A stretch of 64,000 nucleotides of DNA, taken from positions 1,612,001 to 1,676,000 of the forward strand of contig CBDICI010000004.1 in the NCBI GenBank assembly GCA_965277345.1. Reading direction: 5' to 3'. Positions 51,732-60,975 of this stretch are shown here, piece by piece. Below the pieces are notes generated by a model. The model did no database searches, was not told where the DNA came from, and saw only the letters and a list, made by a program, of their open reading frames with translations. Position 1 is the stretch's first letter, and each line of letters begins with the position of its first letter. The position numbers and the translations under genes are program-made. The stretch comes from CAIOYC01 sp965277345. GTDB lineage: Bacteria; Pseudomonadota; Alphaproteobacteria; Caulobacterales; Caulobacteraceae.

Positions 51732-51914
51732 GTGAAGGGTCCGCCGAACCGGCGCCTGAAGGTCGTCGGCGCCCAGGGTATGCAGAAAGGCGAGGAGCTT
51801 GTTTGCCAGCGCATTGGCCTGCCCCTCATCCAGTCGCTCGATAAGCGCCTCGAACACCGGCTGATTACCGAGGAGTCCCGGATGCGAGCGGATCAGATTG
51901 CGCAAGCGTTCCAT
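51729..51914 (-). CDS. 61-residue hypothetical protein
   Basis: Short, likely helical, Leu-rich soluble protein (LRNLIRSHPGLLGNQPVFEA, then LIERLDEGQANALANKLLAF). It has no signal or membrane segment and no family that I recognise. The stop codon lies in the last three bases of the palindromic repeat, which may mean the original end was changed by insertion of the element. The upstream ribosome site is weak. It may be real but is uncertain. Confidence 0.4.
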   Translation of the reverse strand: MERLRNLIRSHPGLLGNQPVFEALIERLDEGQANALANKLLAFLHTLGADDLQAPVRRTLH

Positions 51915-52050
51915 TGGCCAAGGTTAGCCCTGGCCAGCTTCAGCTTCCTTAAACGAGATCAAGCCCGTCCGAACAATATTTTGACCCGGTCGGACCTCGC
52001 TGCCGCCTAGCTCGCCGCCCGGGTAAGGGCGGTCCTGCCGGCGGGGCCGA

Positions 52051-54606
52051 TCATCGGCTGTCGCCCGGCGTCGTGGCGTCCACCAGTGCGCGATAGCGGT
52101 GCACCGGGGGCGGCATTGGACTGTCGGCGCCGCGCACGCTTTTCCAGATGATCTCGTTCAGCCGGTGCATCGGCGCGCGGTCGGCCTCGGAGAAGTCCAT
52201 CCGGGCGCTGTCGCGGGCGCCGTAGGACTGGGGGGTGTTCTTGAGGTCGATGTCCGTTTCGGCCGGGCGCGCGGTGAAGGGGGTCAGGTCGGGCGTCCCG
52301 GCGAAGGCGGCGTAGAACGGGGTGGCGGCGGCGTCGTATTGGCTGAGCGGCTTCAACCCCAGCAGGAGCTCGATGGTCCGCACCATGGAACTGGTGGAAT
52401 AGAGGGTGCTGTCGACGGTGTGGCGCTTGATATAGGGGCTGATGGCCAGACACACGGTGCGCCGGGCGTCCACGTGATCGGGGCCGTCCTGGGCGTCGTC
52501 CTCGATGACGAAAATGGCGGTCTCGGGCCAGTAGCGGCTGTGACTGACGCGCTCGACGATCCGGCCGAGCGCCAGATCGTTCTCCGCCACCATGGCGGCC
52601 GGTGTGAAGGCGCCGGGCGCCGTGCCGTTGGTGTGATCGTGCGGCAGGCCCATGATACTGAAGTTGGGCAACCGCTTGGCGGGATCGGGGCTGTCGTAGG
52701 CGGCCTCGAAGGCGTCGAACTCGCGAATGAAGGTCCTGGCGTTCTCGGTGTCGCGGACCTCCCAGTTCTTGTAGTCGGGCGCCACGTGGCCGACCAGGCC
52801 CGAGACCCCGGTCAGGGCCTCCATCGTAGCGGCGCCGGTGCTGACCCGCACGGCGTATTCGCCGTAGGTGCGATAGGTCTTGCCGGCGCGCCGCGCCGCA
52901 TCCCACAGATAGCCGGCGGCCGGCATATAGGCCAGCGAGCGGACCGCGCCCTGGCTGTGGCCGCCATAGTTGGCCGGCCATGACTTCTCGTTCTGGTCCG
53001 TGGCGTAGGCGCCGTCGGACCAGGAGTGGCCGTCCTCGCTGACCTCGCCATCGGCGTAGCAGTTGTCCAGCGCGACGAACTGTTCGGCGATCGCGTGGGC
53101 GTTGGGCGTCACCTTGCGGCCGAAGATGGCCAGCCGGGCATCGCCGTTGGTCCGCGCCAGATCGCCCAGCACCTGGTCATAGGAGCGGTTTTCGCGGATG
53201 ATGTAGATCACATGCTTGATCGGCGACCCCTGGCCCACCTTCGCCGGGATCACCGTCCGCGCCGTGGGTGGGCGGGCGGCGGTCAGGCGCTCGGTCGTAT
53301 AGGGGGAATTGGCATAGGCCTGGGCGGAATAGGCTTGGAGGCGGCGGCGCAGGCCGGACAGCGCGACGCGCTCGACGGAACTGGTTTGCAGGGTCTTGAT
53401 GGAATAGTCGCCGCCGCGCTTGATGGCCAGCGGGCTCTCCGGCCCCCTGGGGTCGGGATAGGCGGCCTCGCCCTTGGCGGCCCCGACATAGAGGGCCGCG
53501 CCCTTCTCGGCCACGGCCAGGGCGGAAGGATACCAGCCGGTGGGGATGAACCCTTCCACCGCGCTGCGCTTGCGGTCGCCGACGTCGATCACCGCCACGT
53601 CGTTGTTGTCCGCATTGGCGGCGAAGAGCAGCTTGCGCCCCGCGTCATAGGCCAGGGCGTTGGGGGTGGAGCCTTCCGGCGCCTTGGCGTAGAGGGCGGT
53701 GGACAGGGTCTCGCTCACCTGCAGGGTGCGCACGTCGATCACGGCGACGGTGTTGTCGCCCGAGCAGACCACGAATAACCGCCCATCCGGCGTGGCCAGC
53801 ATATCGTTGGGATTGGCGCCCACGGCGATGGTCTTCAGCGGCTTGCGCGTAACGGCGTCGATGACGCTCACCGTCCTGTCGGCCCAGTTGGAGACGAACA
53901 GCCGCCGCCCGTCGGCCGACAGACGCGCCTCATAGGGGGTGACGCCCACGGGGATGCGGTCGACCACCGCGCCGGTGCGGGCATCGAACACCACCACCTC
54001 GCTCGGCTGATCCTTCGAGGTTCCGCGGTTGACGGCGTAGAGCAGGCCGCGGCGCGCGTCGAATTCAAGCCCGGCCCACCACACCTTGTCCTTGGTCAGG
54101 GTCGGGTCGGTGAGATCGCCCCCCGGCTGGAGGGCAAGACGGCCGGCGCGATAGGCCAGCGCGTAGATCGGGGCGATGGTCGCCGCTTCCTTCTTCTCGC
54201 CGTTGGCGTTGCCGCCCGAGACGTAGAGGGTCTTGCCGTCCGCCGCCCAGGCCAGGCCGAGCCAGGTGGACTTCAGCCGAATGGACTGCACCACCTTGTG
54301 GCTGCGCGCGTCGATCAGGCTGAGGCCGTGCGGCAGATAGCCGGAATTCACCGCCGCGATCACCCGCCCGTCAGGCGAGGGGCTGAGCTTCAGCACCAGG
54401 TCGTTCAGGTCGGCCACCGCCTTGCCCGCCGGGGTGATGCGCCACCCGTTTGGCAGGTCAAACCCGCCGGGGATCGGTCCCGGCCGCGCCTCGGTGGCCA
54501 CGCCGATCGGACGCGACGACGGAGCGGCGGCAAGGCTCTGTCCCGCCGTCAGCGCCGCGAACAGGGCGGCCCCCAATGGCCAAAGATAGCAGCGGCGGTC
54601 TGGCAT
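52051..54606 (-). CDS. Secreted beta-propeller phosphoesterase
   Basis: 851 residues: signal peptide (about 1-27), a YVTN/NHL-type seven-bladed propeller (about 55-400, repeats such as LFVSNWADRTVSVIDAVTRK and LFVVCSGDNTVAVIDVRT), and a C-terminal phosphoesterase/phospholipase-C-like domain. The latter begins KHVIYIIRENRSYDQVLGDL and includes DNCYADGEVSEDGHSW and IFVIEDDAQDGPDHVDARR. Such fusions are thought to be periplasmic or outer-surface phosphoesterases; the substrate is unknown. It stands alone on the minus strand after the PGC. Confidence 0.85.
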   Translation of the reverse strand: MPDRRCYLWPLGAALFAALTAGQSLAAAPSSRPIGVATEARPGPIPGGFDLPNGWRITPAGKAVADLNDLVLKLSPSPDGRVIAAVNSGYLPHGLSLIDARSHKVVQSIRLKSTWLGLAWAADGKTLYVSGGNANGEKKEAATIAPIYALAYRAGRLALQPGGDLTDPTLTKDKVWWAGLEFDARRGLLYAVNRGTSKDQPSEVVVFDARTGAVVDRIPVGVTPYEARLSADGRRLFVSNWADRTVSVIDAVTRKPLKTIAVGANPNDMLATPDGRLFVVCSGDNTVAVIDVRTLQVSETLSTALYAKAPEGSTPNALAYDAGRKLLFAANADNNDVAVIDVGDRKRSAVEGFIPTGWYPSALAVAEKGAALYVGAAKGEAAYPDPRGPESPLAIKRGGDYSIKTLQTSSVERVALSGLRRRLQAYSAQAYANSPYTTERLTAARPPTARTVIPAKVGQGSPIKHVIYIIRENRSYDQVLGDLARTNGDARLAIFGRKVTPNAHAIAEQFVALDNCYADGEVSEDGHSWSDGAYATDQNEKSWPANYGGHSQGAVRSLAYMPAAGYLWDAARRAGKTYRTYGEYAVRVSTGAATMEALTGVSGLVGHVAPDYKNWEVRDTENARTFIREFDAFEAAYDSPDPAKRLPNFSIMGLPHDHTNGTAPGAFTPAAMVAENDLALGRIVERVSHSRYWPETAIFVIEDDAQDGPDHVDARRTVCLAISPYIKRHTVDSTLYSTSSMVRTIELLLGLKPLSQYDAAATPFYAAFAGTPDLTPFTARPAETDIDLKNTPQSYGARDSARMDFSEADRAPMHRLNEIIWKSVRGADSPMPPPVHRYRALVDATTPGDSR

Positions 54607-54706
54607 CGGCGTTTCCCCCTGGGCTTCGCCTATCCGGCTTTGACGACAGGGCCGTGACGCGGGCGGCGTCCGATCCCGGCGCGGCGGGAAGGGCGGCGTT
54701 CAGCCG

Positions 54707-56533
54707 CTAAGCCTTGGCGATCGACGCGATCCAGCGTGTTGTGGATTGCTCCAGGATGTTCAGGGGCACGCGGCCGGTGGACAGGATGGCTTCGTGGAAC
54801 GCCTTGATGTCGAACCGTTCACCGAGGGCGGTCTTCGCCTTGTCGCGAAGCCCGGTGATCACAGTGTGGCCGAGCTTGTAGCTGCACGCCTGACCGGGGG
54901 TGGCGCAATAGCGCTCCACCTCGCGGGCGGCGAAGCCCGGCGCCTCGCCCTCGCTGTCGACGAACTGAGCTATGGCGCGCTCACGCGACCATTTGAAGTG
55001 GTGGATGCCCGTATCCACGACACACCGGTTAGCGCGGAACAACTGAAACTTCAGATAGCCGATGCGGCCGAGCGGGTCCTCGTCGTACATGCCGATCTCG
55101 TCGGCCAGTTGCTCTGCATAGAGCGCCCAGCCCTCGGCATAGCCGGAAAAGCCGATGGTCTTGCGCAGGGTCGGCAGGCTGGTGTTGGAGAGCGCCAGGC
55201 CGCCCTCCAGCTGATGCCCGGGCAGTCCCTCGTGGAACACCGTGGAGGACAGGCAGAACTTCGGCCACTCGGCCGAGTCGTGCAGGTTGAAATAGACGAT
55301 GCCCGGCCGCGATCCATCCAGCGAGGGGCTTTGCGAGAAGGCGGAGGCCGCGCCCGCCTCGGTCTGCGTCGGCACCCTGCGTACCTCGAACTGATACTTG
55401 GCGTCCGGCAGGCGCGCGAACACGGTGGGCAATTTCGGCCGGATCTCGGCAAGCCGCTGGTTGCAATAGGCGATCTGCTGAAGCTTGCCCTCGTCGGTAT
55501 TGGGATAGAGCTGCTTCGGGTCCCGATACAGGGCGGCGATGCGGGCGGCGACAGTGCCCTGGGTCATGCCTTGCGCCCGGAGCAGGGTTTCGATGCGCGC
55601 CTTGATCGCCTTGCCCTGTTCCAGACCGATGCTGTGCACCTCCGCGGGGCTGTAGCGCGTGGTGGTGGTGTTGTGCAGCACCGCTTCGTAGAAGGCCGCG
55701 CCGTCCTTGAAGCGCCACACGCCAGCATCGTGTCCCGCGCCGGTGCGTTGGCGACGGACCTCGGCGATCTGGCGCTCGAGCGCCGGCGCGATCTTTTCGG
55801 CGTACAGGCGCGCCGCGTCGCGGCCATAGCCGTCGCCCAGCCCCTTGGCCGCCGCGCGTCTGGCGATAGAGGTGACCAGGACGGTCTGGCCGGCCGGCAG
55901 GTGCGTCTTGGAGAGCTGGTCGAGGGTCAGGTCCAGGATGAAATCCGGCGGAGTGACGCCGAGGGCCGCGTCATGCTGCATCTGGGCGGTGTTGTCGTCG
56001 ATCTGGCCCGCGAACGCCGAAAGCCTCGACAGGTAAGCGTCGGCGTCGTCCTTGGTGTCGATCCTGTGCTTGGTATCGAGGAAGTCCGGCACGCTCTGAT
56101 AGGCGCCGGTGAGCTGGCTGACCACATAGGGCGAGCGGCTGAACGCGGCGCCGCCGAAGTCGAAGCGATCCATCGCCGCGCTCGACTCGCGCGTATAGAG
56201 CACAGTGTCGTAGTTCAGGCGATCGGCGGGGCTCAGGGCCGCCGGATCGAACGCCTTCAGCCGGGCGAGCTGGGTCCGCACCCGGGCGCGGGCCTTGAGC
56301 TGACCCGCATGGCTTTCGTCCGACAGCTTGAACTTCAGGTCGGCGTCGGCGCCCTTGTCCAGGCCGAGCTGAGTGGCGCTTTCCGGCCGCTCACGCAGGT
56401 CCTCCTGGAAGAAGTCGTCGAACATGCGGTCGAGCTCGGCGTGCGATCCGGGCGTGGCGAGGGCGAGGCCGGGCAGGGCGGCCACCCCTCCGGCCATGGC
56501 GGCGGCGGTCATCAGCGAGCGGCGGTTCAGCAT
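54707..56533 (-). CDS. DUF885 family metallopeptidase-like protein
   Basis: 608-residue secreted protein with a twin-arginine-like signal (LNRRSLMTAAAMAGGVAALP). It matches DUF885 proteins, which resemble M32/thermolysin-like carboxypeptidases. The zinc-site-like stretch VFHEGLPGHQLEGG (about 428) and the later FSGYAEGWALYAEQLADEIG are family signatures. The substrate is unknown. It is separated from the phosphoesterase by 100 bp and may share its direction but not its transcript. Confidence 0.85.
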   Translation of the reverse strand: MLNRRSLMTAAAMAGGVAALPGLALATPGSHAELDRMFDDFFQEDLRERPESATQLGLDKGADADLKFKLSDESHAGQLKARARVRTQLARLKAFDPAALSPADRLNYDTVLYTRESSAAMDRFDFGGAAFSRSPYVVSQLTGAYQSVPDFLDTKHRIDTKDDADAYLSRLSAFAGQIDDNTAQMQHDAALGVTPPDFILDLTLDQLSKTHLPAGQTVLVTSIARRAAAKGLGDGYGRDAARLYAEKIAPALERQIAEVRRQRTGAGHDAGVWRFKDGAAFYEAVLHNTTTTRYSPAEVHSIGLEQGKAIKARIETLLRAQGMTQGTVAARIAALYRDPKQLYPNTDEGKLQQIAYCNQRLAEIRPKLPTVFARLPDAKYQFEVRRVPTQTEAGAASAFSQSPSLDGSRPGIVYFNLHDSAEWPKFCLSSTVFHEGLPGHQLEGGLALSNTSLPTLRKTIGFSGYAEGWALYAEQLADEIGMYDEDPLGRIGYLKFQLFRANRCVVDTGIHHFKWSRERAIAQFVDSEGEAPGFAAREVERYCATPGQACSYKLGHTVITGLRDKAKTALGERFDIKAFHEAILSTGRVPLNILEQSTTRWIASIAKA

Positions 56534-56644
56534 GGGTCCTCATCCGCGAAGGGGAGCGTCAGGATCGCCGTCGTCCGGCCATCCGGCGACATGCGAACCC
56601 GGACAAAAGCTTCGGGCGCGCCGCCGTTGTCAAGCTGGGGATGG

Positions 56645-58492
56645 CTAGAGCGGCTTGTTCGGTTTGGGGCTGTTGAACTTGCCGGGCTTGCGGACCGGGC
56701 GGTCGGCGGCGGGGGCGCTGTCCAGCCGCGGGGCATAGGCTTTGGCGTGGGGCGCGTCGCCCGCGGGCTTCGGCCCCTTGCGATAAGGCTTGGCGCTGCT
56801 TTCGGCGCGGCGCGGCGGCCCCTTTTTCGGCGCCCCGCGGTCACGCTTCACCGGCGCTTCGGGATCGGCGAGGGGGGCAATGCGCCCGCCGTCGTCATCG
56901 CCGCCGGCGGCCAGGGCCTCGTCGAAGCGGGCCACCACCTTGCGCACGATCTCGAAGCGGGTCTCCCGGTCGAAGATGCGGATGGCGCCGATCTCGGCCT
57001 TGGTGATGTGGCCGCGGCGGCAGATCAGCGGCAGCAGCCAGCGCGCCTCCGCATTGCGGTTGCGGCCAAGGTCGATGGTGTACCAGGCGGTGTCCTCGAA
57101 GCCGGGGCGGGGCTTGGCGTCGCGTGGGCCGCTGGTTTCGGGCGCATAGGAAGATGGTCCGTGGGAAGGCGCCGCCGGCCCGGTCTCCACCAGATCCTCC
57201 GGTGCGGGCAGGGCGGCGCGCTGGGCGCGGACCAGGGTGGCCACCACCACCTCCGGGTTTTCGCCCGACAGCAGCACGCGGGCCACGGCTATATCGTCCT
57301 CGGTGAGGTCGTCGGCGGGGCGGCCGAGCTCGGCGATCAGCCGCTCCTGGTCCTTGGCGCGGATGTCGTCGGCGGAGGGGGCGGCGCGCCAGGTGACCTG
57401 CACGCCAGCCGTGCGCAGCATCCCCTCGGCCCGGCGGCGGCGGGGATAGGGGACGAGTATGGCGGAGGTCCCCTTGCGGCCCGCCCGGCCCGTGCGGCCC
57501 GAGCGGTGTTGCAGCCCTTGGGCGTCGTGTGGCAGCTCCGCGTGGATGACCAGCTCCAGGTCGGGGATGTCGATGCCGCGCGCCGCCACGTCGGTGGCCA
57601 CGCACACCCGCGCCCGGCGATCGCGCAGGGCCTGCAGCGCATTGGCCCGCTCGTTCTGGGTCAGCTCGCCCGACAGGGCCACGGCGGAAAAGCCGCGCTC
57701 CACCAGATTGGCGTGCAGCCGCCGCACCGCCTCGCGCGTGGAGCAGAACACGAGGGCCGAGCCTGGCTCGAAATAGCGCAGCAGGTTGACGGTGGCGTGC
57801 TCGATGTCGCTGGGGGCTATGGCCAGCGCCAGATAGTCGATGTCCGCATGGCCGCCGCGCTCGCCCCGCTCGCCCACGGTGAGGTTCAGCGCCTCGCGCT
57901 GATAGCGCCGCGCCAGCGCGATGATGGGCCTCGGCAGGGTGGCGGAGAACAGCAGGGTGCGCCGCCCCTCGGGCGAGGTGTCGAGGATTGCCTCCAGTTC
58001 CTCGCGAAAGCCGAGGTCGAGCATCTCGTCCGCCTCGTCCAGCACCGCGACGCGCAGGTCCGACAGGTCGAGGTTGCCGCGCTCCAGATGGTCGCGCAGC
58101 CGCCCCGGCGTGCCGACCACGATGTGCGAGCCGGCGGCCAGCGCCCGCTGCTCGCGCCGGGGGTCCATGCCGCCGACGCAGGAGGCCACCCGCGCGCCCG
58201 TATAGAGCCATTCCAGCTCGCGCTGCACCTGCAGCGCCAGCTCGCGCGTTGGCGCGACCACCAGGGCCAGCGGCTTGCCGGGGGCGGGAAGGGCGCCGTT
58301 CTCGCCCAGCAGCTCGCCCGCCATGGCCAGCCCATAGGCCACCGTCTTGCCCGACCCGGTGCGGGAGGAGACGAGAAGGTCGCGCCCCTCGGCCTCCGGC
58401 GCGCCCACGGCCACCTGCACCGCGGTGAGATCGGTATAGCCGCGCGCGGTCAGGGCCTCGGCGAGGCGGGGAGGAAGCGAGGGGGGGAGCAT
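56645..58492 (-). CDS. DEAD-box RNA helicase with DbpA-like RNA-binding domain
   Basis: 615 residues. The helicase core has Q-motif TDLTAVQVAV, motif I SSRTGSGKT, Ia APTRELALQV, II LDEADEML, III SATLP and VI HRSGRTGRAGR. A DbpA/CsdA-type RNA-binding domain lies near 470-550 (NAEARWLLPLICRRGHITKAEIGAIRIF), and the tail is basic and Lys/Pro-rich. It may be a ribosome-assembly or cold-adaptation helicase. It lies downstream of the HTH gene on the same strand with a 31-bp gap. Confidence 0.93.
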   Translation of the reverse strand: MLPPSLPPRLAEALTARGYTDLTAVQVAVGAPEAEGRDLLVSSRTGSGKTVAYGLAMAGELLGENGALPAPGKPLALVVAPTRELALQVQRELEWLYTGARVASCVGGMDPRREQRALAAGSHIVVGTPGRLRDHLERGNLDLSDLRVAVLDEADEMLDLGFREELEAILDTSPEGRRTLLFSATLPRPIIALARRYQREALNLTVGERGERGGHADIDYLALAIAPSDIEHATVNLLRYFEPGSALVFCSTREAVRRLHANLVERGFSAVALSGELTQNERANALQALRDRRARVCVATDVAARGIDIPDLELVIHAELPHDAQGLQHRSGRTGRAGRKGTSAILVPYPRRRRAEGMLRTAGVQVTWRAAPSADDIRAKDQERLIAELGRPADDLTEDDIAVARVLLSGENPEVVVATLVRAQRAALPAPEDLVETGPAAPSHGPSSYAPETSGPRDAKPRPGFEDTAWYTIDLGRNRNAEARWLLPLICRRGHITKAEIGAIRIFDRETRFEIVRKVVARFDEALAAGGDDDGGRIAPLADPEAPVKRDRGAPKKGPPRRAESSAKPYRKGPKPAGDAPHAKAYAPRLDSAPAADRPVRKPGKFNSPKPNKPL

Positions 58493-58523
58493 GGCGCTCC
58501 GTAAGGCAAATGGCCGGAAATGG

Positions 58524-59219
58524 CTAGGGGCAGCGCGGACCCCGATGGCGCTCGCGGACCAGATAGTCGTCGATCAGGGCGATCACGGCCGCCTCGATCC
58601 CTGCCGCCTGGAAGATCGGCTCCAGCGCGACGAAGCGGCGCTCGATGCGCTCGGTGAGTTCGTGGAACTGCGCCGCATCGTGCGCCTGCGCCGCCGCCTC
58701 AGTGCGCCCGTCGTCGCGCACATAGACCAGGCGCTCGGGCGGCCCCAGGCGCGCCAGTCCCTCGGCCAGCTTGCCCATCCGCTCGGCCTCGGCATAGCGC
58801 CCGGACAGCAGGCAGCGCGCCACCGCCGCCAGCGCCATGCGGTGCACCTCGATGGGACTGTCCGGCTCGCCGCCGAACCCCAGCGGCAGCCCCACCCAAG
58901 GATCGGGCGCGGCGCCCGGATCGCCGGCCGGCGGCGCGCCGGTCTGGGGCGAGGGGCCCGCCTCGGGCGGCGGGGACAGGTCGAGCAGCGCCCGGTCGGC
59001 GCTCTCGGCAAAAGCCTTGCGCGTCCAGCCTTCCTCCCGCGCCCGGCGCATGATGTTGCCATGCGAGACGTCGTAGCGCCTGGCCAGGGCGGCGGCGGTC
59101 TCGCCGCGCAGATAGGCGGTGCGGATCAGGTTCCAGGTCTCGGCGGAGCGCTTGCGATAGGGCTTGCCGTTCCGCATCGCCCGGCGGGCGGTCTGAGCGA
59201 TCAGGTCGTCTTCGGTCAT
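58524..59219 (-). CDS. Hypothetical protein with N-terminal HTH
   Basis: 231 residues. An N-terminal helix-turn-helix-like segment (RSAETWNLIRTAYLRGETAA, then ALARRYDVSHGNIMRRAREE) resembles the domain at the start of many phage small terminase-like or GcrA-type proteins. A Pro/Gly-rich linker (about 80-105) is followed by a helical C-terminal part (VHRMALAAVARCLLSGRYAE). I do not recognise the full-length family. It sits upstream of the helicase. No phage structural genes are nearby, so a prophage origin is not supported. Confidence 0.7.
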   Translation of the reverse strand: MTEDDLIAQTARRAMRNGKPYRKRSAETWNLIRTAYLRGETAAALARRYDVSHGNIMRRAREEGWTRKAFAESADRALLDLSPPPEAGPSPQTGAPPAGDPGAAPDPWVGLPLGFGGEPDSPIEVHRMALAAVARCLLSGRYAEAERMGKLAEGLARLGPPERLVYVRDDGRTEAAAQAHDAAQFHELTERIERRFVALEPIFQAAGIEAAVIALIDDYLVRERHRGPRCP

Positions 59220-59312
59220 GGAGCGCAGTCTAGGGCGCCTCGGAACCCGGTCGGATAAGCGCCGACCTGCACAATCTAGCGCCGTGATCTGGCGAGCGTT
59301 TCACAAACTGCA

Positions 59313-59699
59313 GTGGTGAAAAGGGTGAGGGTAACCCGCGAGGAGCGGTGCGTATTTCGCTGGGGCAGATGGTGCGTGTCCCCCGTTTCGGCCTCGGCGT
59401 TCTATGGAGTTCACGGCGCCGGAAGACCCCAAGCAGAAGCGCAAGGACCGCTGGCGGTTCGAGCGGATCGACACAGCCCCCATGGCGCTCGCCGCCCTGT
59501 GGCGCCCGCCCGAGGGCAACCAGCCGACAACCTTCACCCTCCTCACCACCGACGCCGGCTCCGACATCGCCCCCCTCCACAAACGCCAGATCATCCCGCT
59601 AGAGGCGGGCGGTGGAAGGCTTGGCTGGAGCTGAGTAGGCCGGAACGGGAGCTGCTGACGTCGACGCCGGCGGGAACGCTGAAGGTGGGGCGGGGGTAG
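59313..59699 (+). pseudogene. Decayed SRAP (YedK/HMCES-like) gene remnant
   Basis: Pieces of an SOS-response-associated peptidase are spread over two frames. RWCVSPVSASAFY (about 59365-59406) recalls the family's 'RCLVPxSGFYEW'. Then, shifted by one base (tatggagttc where tatgagttc is expected), FTAPEDPKQKRKDRWRFE... continues with LAALWRPPEG, TFTLLTTDAGSDIAPLHKRQ. Then, in the first frame again, WLELSRPERELL and STPAGTLKV. The N-terminal catalytic Cys half is missing. Clearly non-functional. Confidence 0.75.
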
Positions 59700-60260
59700 C
59701 GCCCTTGCCGGAGGAGAAGCCGGCCAAGCTTTAAGGTGAGTGTCCCTCATTCTCAATAAAGCTGCGGAGCTGCACCGCGGGGGGCTATCGCCACGATTCC
59801 AAGTGATTCGCCAAGGGAGCGTCCATATCGGCTTCACGCCGACCACCAGTGGTGGCCCCAAGCGGACATCACCTTATCGTCGCAATACCCAAAAGTACCC
59901 ATTCGCCGTCCAGAAATTCGGAAAAATAAGCGCTATACGGTGAGATCAAGCGTCTAAGGCTCATTGGCTATTCCTACGTCCACCTTATGGAGGTGTAAAT
60001 ATGACGTTGTTTCTAAAAGATTATTTGCAAGGCAAACGGCCTTTCGGACTCGCGTCGAACACCATCGGTGGCCAATGGCTTTTCCCAAGGTCGTTTTAGC
60101 ATCGAAAATTAGGAAAAGACCCATAACCATAATCACTTGTTTTAGATCATATATTTGGAATTCCGTTCATGTAGATACGCAATTTCCACTGTGTCATATG
60201 TTGATACGGCTTTGGCAGCGCCTTTTATCATGCTATGGGCATTGACATAGGAGGTTCAAA
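59700..60260. other. Lower-GC stretch without a recognisable gene
   Basis: About 560 bp with clearly more A and T than the flanks (for example 59990-60180). The open frames present have no start support or family features. It ends at the well-formed ribosome site TAGGAGG of the following gene. Probably acquired or decayed DNA. Confidence 0.45.
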
Positions 60261-60743
60261 ATGACGCGAATCAAAATTGCTATTGGCGCAATCCAGATCG
60301 AATATGAGGGCTCCCAGGAGTTTTTGCAGGAGGGTCTTTTAGACCTAACATCACGGGTGCTTGAGCTGGCTGAGAAGGCTGGCGTCAATTCCGAGCCGAA
60401 CGCTCTGGCGAGGACTATGGAGCCCGTTCCTCAAGGCGAAAGTCTATCGACCAACACAATAGCTCAATTGATAGGAGTTAAAACTGGATCGGAGTTGGCT
60501 TTAGCTGCTGTTGCAAAGATAATTCTTGTAAGTAAAAAGCCCACGGCTGATAGGCAATTCATTCTCGATGAAATGAAAGAAGCTGTCACCTTCTATAAGG
60601 AAAGCTACTCAAGCAATCTTAGTGCGTATCTCGACACGCTGGTGAAGTCACGGCGGCTAAATATCGTTTCTCGGGGGACCTATGGGCTAGCAAGTGCGGA
60701 GCGCGGCAGGCTCGAGCAGGCATTGGCTACGGGCGGCGCTTAG
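60261..60743 (+). CDS. Orphan hypothetical protein in a low-GC patch
   Basis: 160-residue soluble protein (MTRIKIAIGAIQIEYEGSQE at the start; later FILDEMKEAVTFYKESYSSN and KSRRLNIVSRGTYGLASA). A good Shine-Dalgarno, TAGGAGG, precedes the ATG by six bases. Codon usage is AT-leaning and unlike the neighbours, suggesting recent transfer. The C-terminal half resembles a winged-helix-like module (tyrosine-rich helix followed by 'gtYgLa'), as in some small genomic-island proteins, but I cannot name a family. Confidence 0.7.
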   Translation: MTRIKIAIGAIQIEYEGSQEFLQEGLLDLTSRVLELAEKAGVNSEPNALARTMEPVPQGESLSTNTIAQLIGVKTGSELALAAVAKIILVSKKPTADRQFILDEMKEAVTFYKESYSSNLSAYLDTLVKSRRLNIVSRGTYGLASAERGRLEQALATGGA

Positions 60744-60766
60744 GCGGGGCTTAATTTCAAAAAAAA

Positions 60767-60795
60767 CGGCCGACGCCCTTGCGGAGCGTCGGCCG
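60767..60795 (-). terminator. Rho-independent terminator on the minus strand
   Basis: 10-bp perfect stem CGGCCGACGC (60767-60776) / GCGTCGGCCG (60786-60795) with a 9-nt loop. It is preceded on the plus strand by a run of A, which is a T-run after the hairpin on the minus strand. It ends a leftward transcript: lepA with a long 3' tail, or a separate small RNA. Confidence 0.8.
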
Positions 60796-60975
60796 AACAT
60801 GTATCGCATCTACACGCCTAGCTGGCTTATGCGAAGCTACTGTCCCCGGGGTCCCGTCAAGAGCCTGGTCCAGTCTTCCCGGGTCCACACCGGGTAAGAG
60901 CCTAAGGCGCGTCGGGAAAACCCGGCGCGCTAGCGGTGCCTTAGAGCAAAACTGTCGGTGTGGATAGCCCGACCC
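60796..60975 (-). ncRNA. Structured region between lepA stop and terminator (candidate sRNA or 3' UTR)
   Basis: About 180 nt, rich in potential stems. CTAAGGC (60902-60908) pairs with GCCTTAG (60938-60944) around an inner stem at about 60909-60928 with an AAAA loop. GGGTCCACACCGGG-type and CCCCGGGG repeats follow. A strong leftward terminator sits at its end. It matches none of the tmRNA, RNase P or SRP RNA landmarks I know. Transcription as an independent RNA is unproven. Confidence 0.35.

Noticed and set aside
54746..58504. A 1252-residue plus-strand open frame across the DUF885 and helicase genes
   Set aside because: It spans two real minus-strand genes and their gap. The composition is that of an antisense shadow, with no recognisable domain.
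58524..59219. HTH protein as evidence of a prophage
   Set aside because: No portal, capsid, integrase or lysis genes are nearby.
60694..60897. A 67-residue plus-strand frame after the orphan gene
   Set aside because: It overlaps the orphan gene's end and runs through the terminator hairpin; no ribosome site.
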